Source of the DNA: M3007 sp046296435
GTDB lineage: Bacteria; Bacteroidota; Bacteroidia; Chitinophagales; Saprospiraceae
NCBI GenBank assembly: GCA_046296435.1
Contig: JBKBLI010000034.1
Coordinates: 1-35,183 of the forward strand
DNA length: 35,183 nucleotides
Direction: 5' to 3'
The translations under genes and the position numbers were made by a program. Of this stretch, positions 1-9,384 are shown in pieces (within the stretch, counting starts at the first letter, position 1; every line of letters starts with the position of its first letter). Under the pieces are notes generated by a model. That model saw nothing but the letters and a program-made list of their open reading frames with translations, made no database searches and was not told where the DNA came from.

Positions 1-1337
1 AATAACAAAAAAATATCGGCCGTTCGGTAAGCATTTGGCGCTAAGATCACCCATATCGGTCTGTCGCGTAGCGAGAATTGTTCCGCCACGGCCAGGATAC
101 ACAGGGGCCAAACGCCGCAAGTCACCCCAATCGCCAATGCCCAAAATGCGTTGATCCAGACCTCTTTGGGTTGTGTATGCCAGATCGTCAATAGCAAAAT
201 CAACTGAATGATCAGCACCGTCGTGATAAGCGGAAGGCGCTTGTTAAAAAGCCAGTTGCGCCCTTGCGCATACCACCAACTCAGATTCAGCAGAATGATG
301 CCGCCAAAAATCATCCCCGCATAGCGGATCATTTTGAAAAACTGCGGCAGCCCTTTATACTCGCCAACCTTGAGAGACCAAAATTGATTTGTAAGTATAT
401 CGAACGTAATTTTGGGAAATTCTTGTGGCGAAACAGGCCCAATCATCGCTTCGCGGGGCATCTTATCTAAATAGTAAACGAATTTGACGTAATACTGCAC
501 CCCCATCCCAATGATCAGACTATAGACAACCAATTTGCGGTATGTGCGGTCGTGGACGAGGCTACGGATCAGTTTTTTTATGCCGCCGTAAAACCACGAT
601 TTGAAATCTAATGGCCGATGCTCATTATGATAGGATCTGTGCTTGTAGGCGTAGTTCAATTGCGAATCGTCCGGCAGGCGCCGCCAGAGCGATAAAAAAC
701 CGATGCAGATTAAAAAGGACGCGACGGGCATCCAGTTTTTTTCATTCCCCAAAAGCAAAAAACTGATACAGTTTGCCAGCGCCCCGCCCAAAAAACCGAC
801 GCACCCTACGAAGACGGCGCCCGATGTCCGGAGAAACTGCGGCAGGTATTCGCACACCCAGATGATGATGCAGCCAATGCCGACAGACCAGCCAATTCCG
901 AAAAAGAACTTGGCTGCATAAGCCACCCATAGGGCTACTTCAAGTTCAAGGCCCAGCCAGGGCTTAGCGGATAAAGCCAGAGCGCTGAGCGCCAGCGGGA
1001 TGGCGTACATTTGCAGTAGTATGCGTATGCTGTCTCGCTCTTCCGATTTATTGCTTCTCCGCCTCAGCAGTATCATGGCCCCAATGGCGGCGCCAATCAC
1101 CGTTCCGAGTATCTGGATGTATTGGATATTCTTCTTGTCGTCGCCTGAAATGCCGTCGATCAGTTCAATAGAATCGCTTGCTATCTGGTACAAAAAAATT
1201 TGCAGGAAGTAATACATAGACAGCGCGATCAGACCATCTTCGTCCCGGCGATCAGACTCTACATGGACGACAGGATCCTTCCAGGATTTGTCCAACTGGT
1301 ACAAAAGTAGCCTTAAAACACGTTTGATCATACGCAT
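1..1337 (-). CDS. MFS-like integral membrane transporter, C-terminus cut by the window edge
   Basis: An uninterrupted minus-strand reading frame of 445 codons runs from an ATG at 1337 off the left edge. The product is strongly hydrophobic, with about ten recognisable membrane segments. An EYLPQFLR motif lies after a glycine-rich helix and an AEQFSLRDR motif lies near the truncated end. Both resemble the paired acidic-x-x-x-R signatures that follow TM4 and TM10 in major facilitator transporters, and the second is like the AEQF...R stretch common in Bacteroidota MFS proteins. A short RRRSNKSEERD stretch fits the cytoplasmic TM2-TM3 loop. Substrate is unknown. A start 6 nt downstream (second Met) is equally possible. 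The gene looks less GC-rich than its neighbours. Assignment to MFS is inference from motif layout; membrane transport itself is likely. Confidence 0.72.
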   Translation of the reverse strand, partial: MRMIKRVLRLLLYQLDKSWKDPVVHVESDRRDEDGLIALSMYYFLQIFLYQIASDSIELIDGISGDDKKNIQYIQILGTVIGAAIGAMILLRRRSNKSEERDSIRILLQMYAIPLALSALALSAKPWLGLELEVALWVAYAAKFFFGIGWSVGIGCIIIWVCEYLPQFLRTSGAVFVGCVGFLGGALANCISFLLLGNEKNWMPVASFLICIGFLSLWRRLPDDSQLNYAYKHRSYHNEHRPLDFKSWFYGGIKKLIRSLVHDRTYRKLVVYSLIIGMGVQYYVKFVYYLDKMPREAMIGPVSPQEFPKITFDILTNQFWSLKVGEYKGLPQFFKMIRYAGMIFGGIILLNLSWWYAQGRNWLFNKRLPLITTVLIIQLILLLTIWHTQPKEVWINAFWALAIGVTCGVWPLCILAVAEQFSLRDRPIWVILAPNAYRTADIFLL

Positions 1338-1576
1338 TAATTCCACCGTGCAAATATCCCGAATCGTGCGATCGCGTTCGCTCGAAAAGTAAGTTATTCC
1401 GAATTATTGGTCTTTTTCGCGGGATAATCCTGTATTGTGTGTCTGAAAATGGCTGCGGGCCTTTTTTTGCGCTGAAGAATAGAGGATGACCAGTTCTGAA
1501 ATCGGCAACGGACGCCGAAAAGCGGGTCCGGCGCCTGACCGTACCCTTTTTTCGAAAAAAGCCGCCTGTTCCTGCC
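1338..1576. other. Intergenic region with AT-rich palindrome next to the fadH stop
   Basis: The region holds no supportable gene. A perfect 16-nt palindrome, CTTTTTTCGAAAAAAG, lies at 1546-1561, 15 nt beyond the fadH stop codon. Its AT-only arms make it a weak hairpin, but its position just past a gene end suggests a role in 3' end formation. Similar imperfect T-run/CG/A-run elements lie after clpX (around 34194-34211) and near 25170. Confidence 0.35.
1351..1358 (-). promoter_or_regulatory. Possible -7 box for the MFS-like gene
   Basis: Read on the minus strand the octamer is GATATTTG, one mismatch from TAnnTTTG. It lies 13 bp upstream of the ATG at 1337, which would give a very short leader. 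No convincing -33 TTG was seen. Tentative. Confidence 0.25.
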
Positions 1577-3595
1577 TTACAGTCCCAAAGCCAGCAAGGT
1601 TCCCTCTTCGATGGCGCGCTTGGCGTCGAGTTCGCCGGCTTTCTGAGCGCCTCCGATAATGCTCGCGGGCATGCCCGCGGCGCGGAGCGGCTCCAGCAGG
1701 TCGCGGCAGGACTCCTGGCCGGCGCAGATCACCACATCGGATACTTCAAGCAGGCGCCGCGCGTCGCCGATACGGATGTGGAGGCCGGCGTCGTCGATTT
1801 TTTCATAGATCACGCCGCCAATGGTTTGCACGCCGCGGTTCTTGAGGCTGAGGCGGTGCGCCCAGCCGGTGGTCTTCCCGAGCGAGGCGCCGAATTTGCC
1901 CGTCGAGCGCTGGAGCAGGTAGATCGTGCGAGGCGCGGGCGCGGGCGCGGGGCGCGCGAGTCCGCCGCGGTTGCGGTATTCGGGGTCTATGCCCCAGTCG
2001 CGCAAGTACGCGGCCTGCGGATCGTCGTGCGGCGGCTCGCTCAGGAAAGTCGCCACATCGTAGCCTATGCCGCCGGCCCCGATGATCGCCGCGCTCTCGC
2101 CCGCCACCCGCGCCCCGCTGAGCACGTCGGCATAGTAGCAAACCTTAGGATGGTCTATGCCCGGTATGTCCGGGACGCGCGCCGCGACGCCCGTAGCCAG
2201 CACGACGTGGTCGAATCCGCCGGTTTGCAGCATTCCGGCTTCTACCCGGGTGTTCAAGTGTAGATGAACGCCGTTTTTTTCGATCAAAACGCTAAAGTAG
2301 CGCAGGGTTTCGGCAAACTCTTCCTTGCCGGGGATCTGCATGGCGAGCCTGAACTGACCGCCTATGCCGGCTGCCGTCTCGAACAGGTGGGTTTCGACGC
2401 CTCGGGCCGCAAGCTCTGTGGCGCAGGCTAAGCCTGATGGCCCGGCGCCCACCACGGCCACTTTGCGGACGCGGGGCGCGGGCGCAGGGCGCCAGGCCGG
2501 AAGCGTTTCTCGACAAGCCCGCGGATTGACTAAGCAGGAGGCCTCTTTTTTTTCAAAAATATGATCCAGACAGGCCTGATTGCAAGCGATGCAGGTATTG
2601 ATCTCGCGCTCGCGTCCGGTCTGCGCCTTGATCGGAAAATCGGGGTCGGCGAGCAGCGGTCGAGCCATAGACACCATATCGGCATATCCTTCGCGCAGGA
2701 TTTGCTCGGCGGTTTCAGGCGTGTTGATTCGGTTGACGGCGATCACGGGTATGCGCAGCTTCTGGCGTAGGCGTTGGGTGACCCAGGCGAAGGCGCCTCG
2801 CGGGACCAGCGTGGCAATGGTAGGTATGCGGGCCTCGTGCCAACCGATGCCCGTGTTGATCAGGTCGGCGCCGGCGTCTTGCAAGCCGAGAGCGAGGGCT
2901 TCCACTTCGGACCATTCGGAGCCATCTTCCACCAGATCGAGCAGCGACACGCGATAGATGACGATGAAATCGCGGCCCGTTTTTTCGCGAACGGCGCGCA
3001 TGATCTCCAAGGGGAAGCGCAGGCGGTTCTCCAGTGAGCCGCCCCATTCGTCGCGGCGTCGGTTGGTGCGCGGAGCCACAAACTGATTGATCAGATAGCC
3101 CTCGCTGCCCATAATCTCGATGCCGTCGTAACCCGCTTCCCGCGCCCGGGCTGCACAATTGGCAAAGTCGGCGATGGCGGCGCGAATCCCCCAACGGCTC
3201 AAGGCCCAGGGCTTGAAGGGCGATATGGGCGATTTGATTGCGCTGGGCGCCACGGCGAAGGGGTGGTAACCATAACGCCCGGCGTGTAGGATCTGCATAC
3301 AGATTTTGCCGCCCGCATCGTGTGCCGCGCCGGTCAATCTTTGGTGCAGCCTGACCTCCGAAGCCGAACTCAACTTGGCGCTGAACGGCGCCAGCCAACC
3401 CCGTCTATTGGGCGCGATGCCGCCGGTTACCATCAGCCCCACGCCGCCCTCGGCCCTGCGGGCGAAGTAAGCGGATAGCCGCTCAAACCGATCGTTCAGG
3501 TCCTCAAGACCCGTGTGCATCGAGCCCATCAGTATGCGGTTGGGAAGCGTCGTAAATCCAAGATCTAAGGGTTGGAACAGATGCGGGTAGCGCAT
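1577..3595 (-). CDS. fadH: NADPH-dependent 2,4-dienoyl-CoA reductase (FadH type, OYE-like)
   Basis: The 672-residue product has the same length as E. coli FadH, which reduces 2,4-dienoyl-CoA esters using NADPH, FAD, FMN and a 4Fe-4S cluster so that polyunsaturated fatty acids can enter beta-oxidation. Residues 1 to about 330 form an OYE-like flavin TIM barrel (PNRILMGSMHTG; HAGRYG; SEGYLINQF). Cluster cysteines lie at C335, C338, C342 and C354 in the CxxCNQxC...C pattern. An FAD-binding Rossmann motif VVGAGPSGLA follows near 381, then an NADPH-binding domain. The open frame extends 29 codons further upstream, but that stretch overlaps the promoter box at 3615-3622; the Met at 3595 matches family N-termini. 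The gene is divergent from the DUF6029 gene. The OYE/FadH family is certain; a related enoate reductase activity cannot be excluded. Confidence 0.9.
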   Translation of the reverse strand: MRYPHLFQPLDLGFTTLPNRILMGSMHTGLEDLNDRFERLSAYFARRAEGGVGLMVTGGIAPNRRGWLAPFSAKLSSASEVRLHQRLTGAAHDAGGKICMQILHAGRYGYHPFAVAPSAIKSPISPFKPWALSRWGIRAAIADFANCAARAREAGYDGIEIMGSEGYLINQFVAPRTNRRRDEWGGSLENRLRFPLEIMRAVREKTGRDFIVIYRVSLLDLVEDGSEWSEVEALALGLQDAGADLINTGIGWHEARIPTIATLVPRGAFAWVTQRLRQKLRIPVIAVNRINTPETAEQILREGYADMVSMARPLLADPDFPIKAQTGREREINTCIACNQACLDHIFEKKEASCLVNPRACRETLPAWRPAPAPRVRKVAVVGAGPSGLACATELAARGVETHLFETAAGIGGQFRLAMQIPGKEEFAETLRYFSVLIEKNGVHLHLNTRVEAGMLQTGGFDHVVLATGVAARVPDIPGIDHPKVCYYADVLSGARVAGESAAIIGAGGIGYDVATFLSEPPHDDPQAAYLRDWGIDPEYRNRGGLARPAPAPAPRTIYLLQRSTGKFGASLGKTTGWAHRLSLKNRGVQTIGGVIYEKIDDAGLHIRIGDARRLLEVSDVVICAGQESCRDLLEPLRAAGMPASIIGGAQKAGELDAKRAIEEGTLLALGL

Positions 3596-3614
3596 GTCGT
3601 GCAAGTTTTTCAGG

Positions 3615-3622
3615 CAAAGGTA
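3615..3622 (-). promoter_or_regulatory. Promoter -7 box TACCTTTG of fadH
   Basis: The minus-strand octamer TACCTTTG matches the Bacteroidota TAnnTTTG consensus and lies 19 bp upstream of the chosen ATG. A TTTG lies 23 bp further upstream, at the long end of the accepted -33/-7 spacing. The box sits inside the extended reading frame and so supports the downstream start. Confidence 0.6.
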
Positions 3623-3686
3623 GAGGATTTTTGTCGTCGCATTGCCAAACCCACATAAATTCTTCCGGGCACTTAGCGGCATTGTC

Positions 3687-3694
3687 TACCTTTG
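3687..3694 (+). promoter_or_regulatory. Promoter -7 box TACCTTTG of the DUF6029 gene
   Basis: TACCTTTG lies 23 bp upstream of the ATG at 3718, implying a leader of roughly 15-20 nt. No TTG at the usual -33 distance was found. It forms a divergent promoter pair with the fadH box about 65 bp away. Confidence 0.58.
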
Positions 3695-3717
3695 CTTTGG
3701 ATTACACCGTACTCGGC

Positions 3718-5418
3718 ATGAGATTTATCACTTTTACATTGATTGGCTTTACGCTGGCTGCTTCATGCGAGGTTTTGAACGCCCAAAGCGCTCCCCGCAT
3801 CACCGGCAATCTACAGAGTAACGCTAACTTTTTTATCCGCGACCCCAAGATTGGGGCCTCTAATACGCCCCAATACGATTACCTTAAATTCGGGGCCGAA
3901 AACTGGCTCAACCTCAACTACAGCAACTGGGGCTTCGACATCGGCGTGCGCTTTGATATGTTCAACAACTCCAACCTGCTCAATCCCACCGATGCCTTCA
4001 CCGGCGAGGGCATTGGGCGCTGGTACGTGCGCAAAAAAATCGACAAGTTCGAAATGTCGGGAGGCTATCTGTACGACCAGATTGGCGCGGGCATCATTTT
4101 TCGGGCCTACGAAGAGCGCGCCCTGATGATCGACAATGCGCTCTTCGGGGTGCAAGCCGCCTATTACTTCAACGACAACTGGAAGATCAAAGGCTTTTCG
4201 GGCCGTATGAAGCGCCAGTTTGGAACCTATGGCACGGTGATCCGCGGAGCCGCCCTGGAGGGCTTCGTGAAGCCAGACTCGGCTCGCGCCCTCTCCTTCG
4301 CCCCGGGTCTCGGCGTCACGGCGCGCACCTACGACAACGGCACGATCAACCAAATCGTCAATACCATCGCTACGTACAACCCTCTGGACAGCATCGGAGC
4401 GCAGTACAATACCTATGCTTTCACGCTATACAACACCCTGAGCGCCGGCGATTTCACGTGGTATGCCGAAGGGGCCTACAAAACGCCCGACGTGATCTAC
4501 AACCCTTTCGTTACGGCGGCCAACGGTACGCTGGGCAAACTCATCAACGAGTCGGGATACACCGTTTACAGCAGCCTCGCCTATGCGCGCAGCGGGCTGG
4601 GCATCACGCTCGAAGCCAAGCGCACCAAAAACTTTGCGCACCGCAATACCCCCTTCGATTTCGGGGTGCAGGGCGCTATCAATTTCCTGCCGCCTATGGC
4701 CCGCCAGAATACTTTCAGACTGCCAGCGCGCTTCAGCCCGGCCACGCAAGAGTTGGGTGAGCAGGGCCTGCAGTTGGATATCAAGTACGCGCTCAACAAA
4801 AAGGTGTCCCTGGGCCTCAATGTCTCAGAGATTCAGTTGCTCGACGGCCAAAACATCTATCGCGAAATCGCCCCCGAGTTCACCTTCAAGCAGCAGCGAA
4901 AATGGCAGTTGCTCCTCGGCGTACAATTGTTGCGCTACAACATGCCGATTTACCAAGGGAAAGACGACAAAGCCGATGCGCGGGACATTCTCGGATTCCT
5001 CGGCACGGGCGACCAGGGTTATGTCGAGGCGCTTACGCCCTATGCCGAATGGTTGTACCGCTTTACGCCCCGCCGATCCCTGCGACTTGAAGCCCAGTAT
5101 CTGATTTCGGACGACGAATTCGGATCCTGGTTCAACATGGGCGCGGAGTTGGGTTTTGCGCCCCGCTGGCTGATCTTCGGCTATTACATGTACAAGATCC
5201 CGAATCCCACGCCCAAACCCGGCGAAACGGTCGATCCGGACAAAAATAAATTTGACGGCATACACTATCCGTCTTTGGGCGCCGCATATACCTTCAAGGC
5301 CAACCGATTGTCGTTTGCTTACGTCAAGCAAGTAGAGGGGATCAACTGCGCGGGCGGCATCTGCCGCTATGAGCCGGCGTTCAACGGCTTCCGCATGAAC
5401 ATCACCTCGTCATTCTGA
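3718..5418 (+). CDS. DUF6029 family protein, probable outer-membrane beta-barrel
   Basis: The 566-residue protein starts with a signal peptide (MRFITFTLIGFTLAASCEVL, probable cleavage after NAQ) and then alternates short aromatic-rich beta strands and polar turns, ending in MNITSSF with a terminal aromatic residue typical of outer-membrane barrels. Phrases such as ENWLNLNYSNWGFDIGVRFD and GGYLYDQIGAGIIFRAYEER are, as I recall them, characteristic of the Bacteroidota family DUF6029. Its function is not established. The ATG at 3718 was preferred over an upstream frame extension because the promoter box lies within that extension. An Omp28-like lipoprotein follows on the same strand after 321 bp; in this phylum these two families are often neighbours, which suggests a shared envelope role. 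Confidence 0.82.
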   Translation: MRFITFTLIGFTLAASCEVLNAQSAPRITGNLQSNANFFIRDPKIGASNTPQYDYLKFGAENWLNLNYSNWGFDIGVRFDMFNNSNLLNPTDAFTGEGIGRWYVRKKIDKFEMSGGYLYDQIGAGIIFRAYEERALMIDNALFGVQAAYYFNDNWKIKGFSGRMKRQFGTYGTVIRGAALEGFVKPDSARALSFAPGLGVTARTYDNGTINQIVNTIATYNPLDSIGAQYNTYAFTLYNTLSAGDFTWYAEGAYKTPDVIYNPFVTAANGTLGKLINESGYTVYSSLAYARSGLGITLEAKRTKNFAHRNTPFDFGVQGAINFLPPMARQNTFRLPARFSPATQELGEQGLQLDIKYALNKKVSLGLNVSEIQLLDGQNIYREIAPEFTFKQQRKWQLLLGVQLLRYNMPIYQGKDDKADARDILGFLGTGDQGYVEALTPYAEWLYRFTPRRSLRLEAQYLISDDEFGSWFNMGAELGFAPRWLIFGYYMYKIPNPTPKPGETVDPDKNKFDGIHYPSLGAAYTFKANRLSFAYVKQVEGINCAGGICRYEPAFNGFRMNITSSF

Positions 5419-5739
5419 CAGCAATGTCGGTCTTGAAAAAAGCCCCAATCCCGGCCAAATCGAAACGCGCGCGGCGGAAGTTGCGGCAATGCGTCCTGAC
5501 GGTTCAAATATGTTTCGGCAGGAAAAAAGGCAAAAGTGCGGCGTATGGGAGCGGAAAGCGGGCAGGGGGAGCAGGTCGGCGCCAAAAGCGCGCGCCATCA
5601 GGGGCGCTTCAGGCGCTCTTGACGTTCATCACAAAACCAACCGCGCGCAACGCAGCGCGGACGTACACAGACATATCGACCCAAGCAAAATGGGATTCGA
5701 ATTTTTACCGACATGTAGGTCTTTTAATTTTTTGAAAAA
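5419..5739. other. 321-bp spacer without a supportable gene
   Basis: Reading frames here (such as 5424-5735 plus) are rich in Arg, Lys and Ala with no domain signature and look like by-products of GC-rich DNA. The last 40 bp before the Omp28-like gene are AT-rich (TAATTTTTTG near 5725), which may hold a diverged promoter, but no exact TAnnTTTG is present. No strong hairpin was seen. Confidence 0.5.
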
Positions 5740-6558
5740 ATGAGCAAGCGCATTTTTTTTCTATCGATCCTCGCAGCAACGATCCTGTTCGCCTGCCAAG
5801 AAGAGCGTATCCCAATCCCTTCGCTTTCGTCCGGCCCCCGCAAAGTCCTGGTAGAAGAACTGACCGGCGTTCGCTGTCCAAATTGCCCTGACGGCACGAA
5901 GGAACTGATCTCCCTGCAAAACCTGTACGGCAAAGAAAATCTGATCGTCGTGGGCGTGCATGCGGCCAGCTTTTACAGCGTGCCATACAGCAACAGCCAA
6001 TACGATTTTCGAAGCGATACCGTACAGGCAATGGCCGACTTTTTGGGTCAACCCTTAGGCTTCCCCACGGCGGCCATCAACCGCTTTCAGAAAGACGGCG
6101 AAAACACGCTTTTCTTGCTCCGCTCAACCTGGGCCGGCCTCATAGCCGAGGAGTTTGGCCGCGACTTTGGCTTAGGGCTATACGTCTCCAACGAATTCAA
6201 CGCGCTTACCCGTCAGTTGGCCATCAGCGTCAATATCGCGCCCGAACAGCGCATCGACCACGAGGCGCGCCTGAGCGTGTATGTACTGCAAGACAGCATC
6301 GTGGACCCGCAGGTAGATAAGCTGACCAAAATCGACGACTATACGCACCGCTATGTACTGCGTCGCATTTTGAGCAAGCCCGACGGCGATGTCCTTGGCG
6401 CTTCGATGGAGCGCGGCGCCGTGGTGCAGCGCCAATATACGACCACGCTGCCAGAATCATGGCCGGCCAGGCATTGCAGCGTAGTTGCCTTCGTGCATCG
6501 CAGCGGCGCGCCCGACAAATTGGTGCTGCAGGCCGCTTACAGCGAGGTCTTGAAGTAA
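5740..6558 (+). CDS. Omp28-related lipoprotein with thioredoxin-like fold
   Basis: The 272-residue product starts with a lipoprotein signal ending in the lipobox LFAC, with Cys19 as the lipidation site. After the linker comes VEELTGVRCPNCPDG with a CPNC motif at 46-49, then a thioredoxin-like pattern (NLIVVGVHAASFY; GFPTAAINR, where the Pro matches the cis-Pro loop). This is the architecture of the Bacteroidota Omp28-related family. The CxxC suggests thiol-disulfide or metal chemistry at the cell surface or in the periplasm, but Omp28 proteins have no firmly established reaction. Residues 130-270 form a beta-rich C-terminal region. It lies downstream of the DUF6029 gene and 63 bp before the P-type ATPase gene. 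Confidence 0.8.
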   Translation: MSKRIFFLSILAATILFACQEERIPIPSLSSGPRKVLVEELTGVRCPNCPDGTKELISLQNLYGKENLIVVGVHAASFYSVPYSNSQYDFRSDTVQAMADFLGQPLGFPTAAINRFQKDGENTLFLLRSTWAGLIAEEFGRDFGLGLYVSNEFNALTRQLAISVNIAPEQRIDHEARLSVYVLQDSIVDPQVDKLTKIDDYTHRYVLRRILSKPDGDVLGASMERGAVVQRQYTTTLPESWPARHCSVVAFVHRSGAPDKLVLQAAYSEVLK

Positions 6559-6621
6559 GCGCGCAAGCGACACCAAATGCAAACTTACATCAGGCGCTTT
6601 TGACGCTAAAAATCAACAGCC

Positions 6622-9363
6622 ATGAATGAGATAAACGAAAAACAGTCCCAGTCCAATTTTCAAGCCATGCAAGCCCCCTGGCATGCCTTGGAGCCCAAAG
6701 ATGTTTTTTCAACATTACATGCTACCCCCGAAGGCTTATCAGGCGAAGAAGCGCAACGCCGGCTGGCCTCAGTCGGCCCGAATATCCTACCGCACCGAAA
6801 GCCGCCCAGCGGGTTAGCCATTTTTATCAGTCAATTCAAAAATCCGCTGATCTTCATCCTGTTGGCTGCGGCCATAGCGTCGATCGCCATCGGAGAAGTC
6901 GTCGATGCGCTTTTTATTTTTATCGTCGTGCTGTTGAATAGCATATTGGGCGCCTATCAGGAATACAACGCCGAGCAGAGCGCCTCCAGCTTGCAGACCC
7001 TTCTCAAGATCAAAGCCAAAGTGCTGCGCGATGGCCATGTGCACGAGATCCCCTCCGAAGATTTGGTTCCGGGCGACATAGTACTGCTCGAAACCGGCTA
7101 CAAAACGCCCGCAGACCTTCGCCTCTTTGAGGAACGCAACCTCACCGTGGACGAGAGTTTCTTAACCGGCGAGTCAGAGGCTGTATCCAAAAACGCCAAT
7201 ATTGTCGCCGAAACGGCCGCATTGGCCGAGCGCACGAATATGGCCTTTGCAGGCTCGAACGTCACGTCAGGACGCGCCAAGGGCATGGTGGTAGCCACAG
7301 CCCTGCAAACGCAAGTCGGCCAGATCGCCGAAAGCGTCCTCGAATCCGAATCGGCCAAACCGCCTCTGGTGCTTCGCATGGAAAAATTCACCGGACAAAT
7401 ATCCGTGTTGATCATTGGCATCAGCCTTGCCTTGGCAGCTCTGTTATACTTTGTGCGCGGCGAAGCGTTGACTGACGTGTTCTTCATCGTAGTAGCGCTC
7501 GCCGTATCGGCTACGCCCGAAGGCCTTCCGGTAGCCATGACGGTAGCCCTTTCGATCGCCACACAACGGATGTCCAGGCGCAACGTGATCGTACGACGCC
7601 TGGCGGCTGTCGAAAGCCTGGGTAGCTGTACCGTGATCGCCAGCGACAAAACCGGCACCCTGACCGTCAATCAACAAACCGCCAAACTCATCAAACTGCC
7701 CGACGGCAAAGCCTTTGAGGTGACCGGCGAGGGCTACAACGGCGAAGGAGAGATTCGCGATCCCGAAAGCAAACGCATCGGCGACCGCTCCTGGGAGAGA
7801 CTTTGGAAGCTGTCCAAAATGGCCATGCTCGCCAACGAAGGCTCCCTGGTCAAAACCTCAGAAAACGAATGGGAGTATTCAGGCGACGCGATGGATGTCG
7901 CCTTTCTTGCGTTGGGATACAAAATGGGGCTCAACGTGCCTGAAATAACGGGTTCGCTTACGCCGCTGCTTGCTATCCCTTACGAGTCGGACAATGGGTA
8001 CGCCGCCCTGTTTTACGTGCGCGAAGGCGAGCGCCGCGTCGCCGCCAAAGGGGCTTTGGAAGTGATCCTGGGTTTTTGCGACAAAATGATGATGGAGAGC
8101 GGTCCCGAACCCATCGATCCCGACCGGATCATGGCCTTGGCCAACCAAATGGCCTCCCGCGGCCTGCGCGTATTGGCGGTAGCCGGCTCTCCGCTGCCCC
8201 CGGCATTGAGCGACGCGCAACTCGGCGCGCCGGCTCTCAGCGGACTAACCTTGCAAGGGCTGGTGGGCTTCATCGACCCGCTCAGGGCAGAGGCTACCGA
8301 AGCGGTGCGCACCTGCAAAAAAGCGGGGATAGACGTCTTGATGATCACCGGCGACCACCCGGAGACGGCCGCAGCCATTTCACGTGAGTTGGGATTGATT
8401 CGAGCCGGCGACAGCGTAGCCTCCGGCGCGCAATTGGCCGAAGCCGGAGGGCCTGAAGATGCCGAATTCCACCGCATAGTCGGCGCGCACAAAGTATTCG
8501 CAAGGGTGTCGCCCATCCAAAAATTACAAATCGTGGATACCCTGATCCAAGATGGACAGTTTGTGGCCGTCACGGGCGACGGCGTCAACGACGCGCCTGC
8601 CCTGCGGCGCGCCAACATCGGCGTGGCGATGGGATCGGGTACGGACGTGGCCAAGGAAGTCGGCAACATGATCATCGTGGACGACAACTTCTCGTCCATT
8701 GTCAGCGGCGTAGAAGAGGGGCGCTTTGCGTTTGACAATGTGCGCAAAGTAATCTACCTGCTCATCTCTTGCGGCTTGGCCGAAGTTTCTATGTTTATCG
8801 TTTCCATCCTATCTGGCCTGCCCGCTCCCTTTACGGCCGTGCAACTGCTTTGGCTGAACTTGGTGACCAACGGCATCCAGGATGTCACGCTGGCCTTCGA
8901 GGGGGGCGAGGCCGACGCCATGCAGCGCCCGCCGCGCAAACCCAACGAGAAGATATTCAATCCCCTGATGATGAGTCAGACCCTGCTCTCAGGGCTCGTC
9001 ATGGGCGGCGTAGCCTTGTTTGCCTGGTATTGGTTCCTCGAAGTCGAAGGGCGCGACGAAAATTCAGCCCGCAACCTGCTGCTCCTGATCTTTGTGTTCA
9101 TGCAAAACGTGCACGCTTTCAACTGTCGCTCGGAGTACCACTCTGTATTTCGCGTGCCGATCAGCCGCAACTACCTGTTGGTTATCGGCGTTTTTGCGGC
9201 TCAGGGGATACACATTATTGCCATGCAATTTCCCGTCTTGCAACGCGTGCTTCAGACGAAGCCCATCAGTTTGTTCGACTGGTTTGAAATGGCCGTATTC
9301 ACGCTGCCCATCCTGTTGGTCATGGAAGCGTTCAAATGGATACGGTATAAGCGGCAGGCTTGA
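6622..9363 (+). CDS. Cation-translocating P-type ATPase, calcium-ATPase-like (P2 type)
   Basis: The 913-residue protein has the full P2 ATPase layout: N-terminal cation_ATPase_N region (about 15-85), TM1-2, actuator domain with TGES at 182-185, TM3-4 with PEGLPVAMTVAL, the phosphorylation site DKTGTLT with Asp342, nucleotide-binding domain, MITGDHPETA, the hinge TGDGVNDAPALRRANIGVAMG, and a C-terminal TM5-10 bundle with WLNLVTNGIQD. PEGLP in TM4 and NLVTNGxxD in TM6 are the ion-site signatures of SERCA/PMCA-type pumps, so calcium export is the most likely job. Related bacterial pumps with other divalent or monovalent ions are not excluded. The ATG at 6622 follows the Omp28-like stop after 63 bp with no obvious promoter, so cotranscription is possible. 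Confidence 0.9.
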   Translation: MNEINEKQSQSNFQAMQAPWHALEPKDVFSTLHATPEGLSGEEAQRRLASVGPNILPHRKPPSGLAIFISQFKNPLIFILLAAAIASIAIGEVVDALFIFIVVLLNSILGAYQEYNAEQSASSLQTLLKIKAKVLRDGHVHEIPSEDLVPGDIVLLETGYKTPADLRLFEERNLTVDESFLTGESEAVSKNANIVAETAALAERTNMAFAGSNVTSGRAKGMVVATALQTQVGQIAESVLESESAKPPLVLRMEKFTGQISVLIIGISLALAALLYFVRGEALTDVFFIVVALAVSATPEGLPVAMTVALSIATQRMSRRNVIVRRLAAVESLGSCTVIASDKTGTLTVNQQTAKLIKLPDGKAFEVTGEGYNGEGEIRDPESKRIGDRSWERLWKLSKMAMLANEGSLVKTSENEWEYSGDAMDVAFLALGYKMGLNVPEITGSLTPLLAIPYESDNGYAALFYVREGERRVAAKGALEVILGFCDKMMMESGPEPIDPDRIMALANQMASRGLRVLAVAGSPLPPALSDAQLGAPALSGLTLQGLVGFIDPLRAEATEAVRTCKKAGIDVLMITGDHPETAAAISRELGLIRAGDSVASGAQLAEAGGPEDAEFHRIVGAHKVFARVSPIQKLQIVDTLIQDGQFVAVTGDGVNDAPALRRANIGVAMGSGTDVAKEVGNMIIVDDNFSSIVSGVEEGRFAFDNVRKVIYLLISCGLAEVSMFIVSILSGLPAPFTAVQLLWLNLVTNGIQDVTLAFEGGEADAMQRPPRKPNEKIFNPLMMSQTLLSGLVMGGVALFAWYWFLEVEGRDENSARNLLLLIFVFMQNVHAFNCRSEYHSVFRVPISRNYLLVIGVFAAQGIHIIAMQFPVLQRVLQTKPISLFDWFEMAVFTLPILLVMEAFKWIRYKRQA

Positions 9364-9384
9364 TTGTGGGCGCCCCGCCGCTGT

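Noticed and set aside
5424..5735. 103-codon plus-strand frame between the DUF6029 and Omp28-like genes
   Set aside because: Basic, low-complexity composition, no family signature, no promoter box; a second frame (5489-5743) overlaps it equally well.
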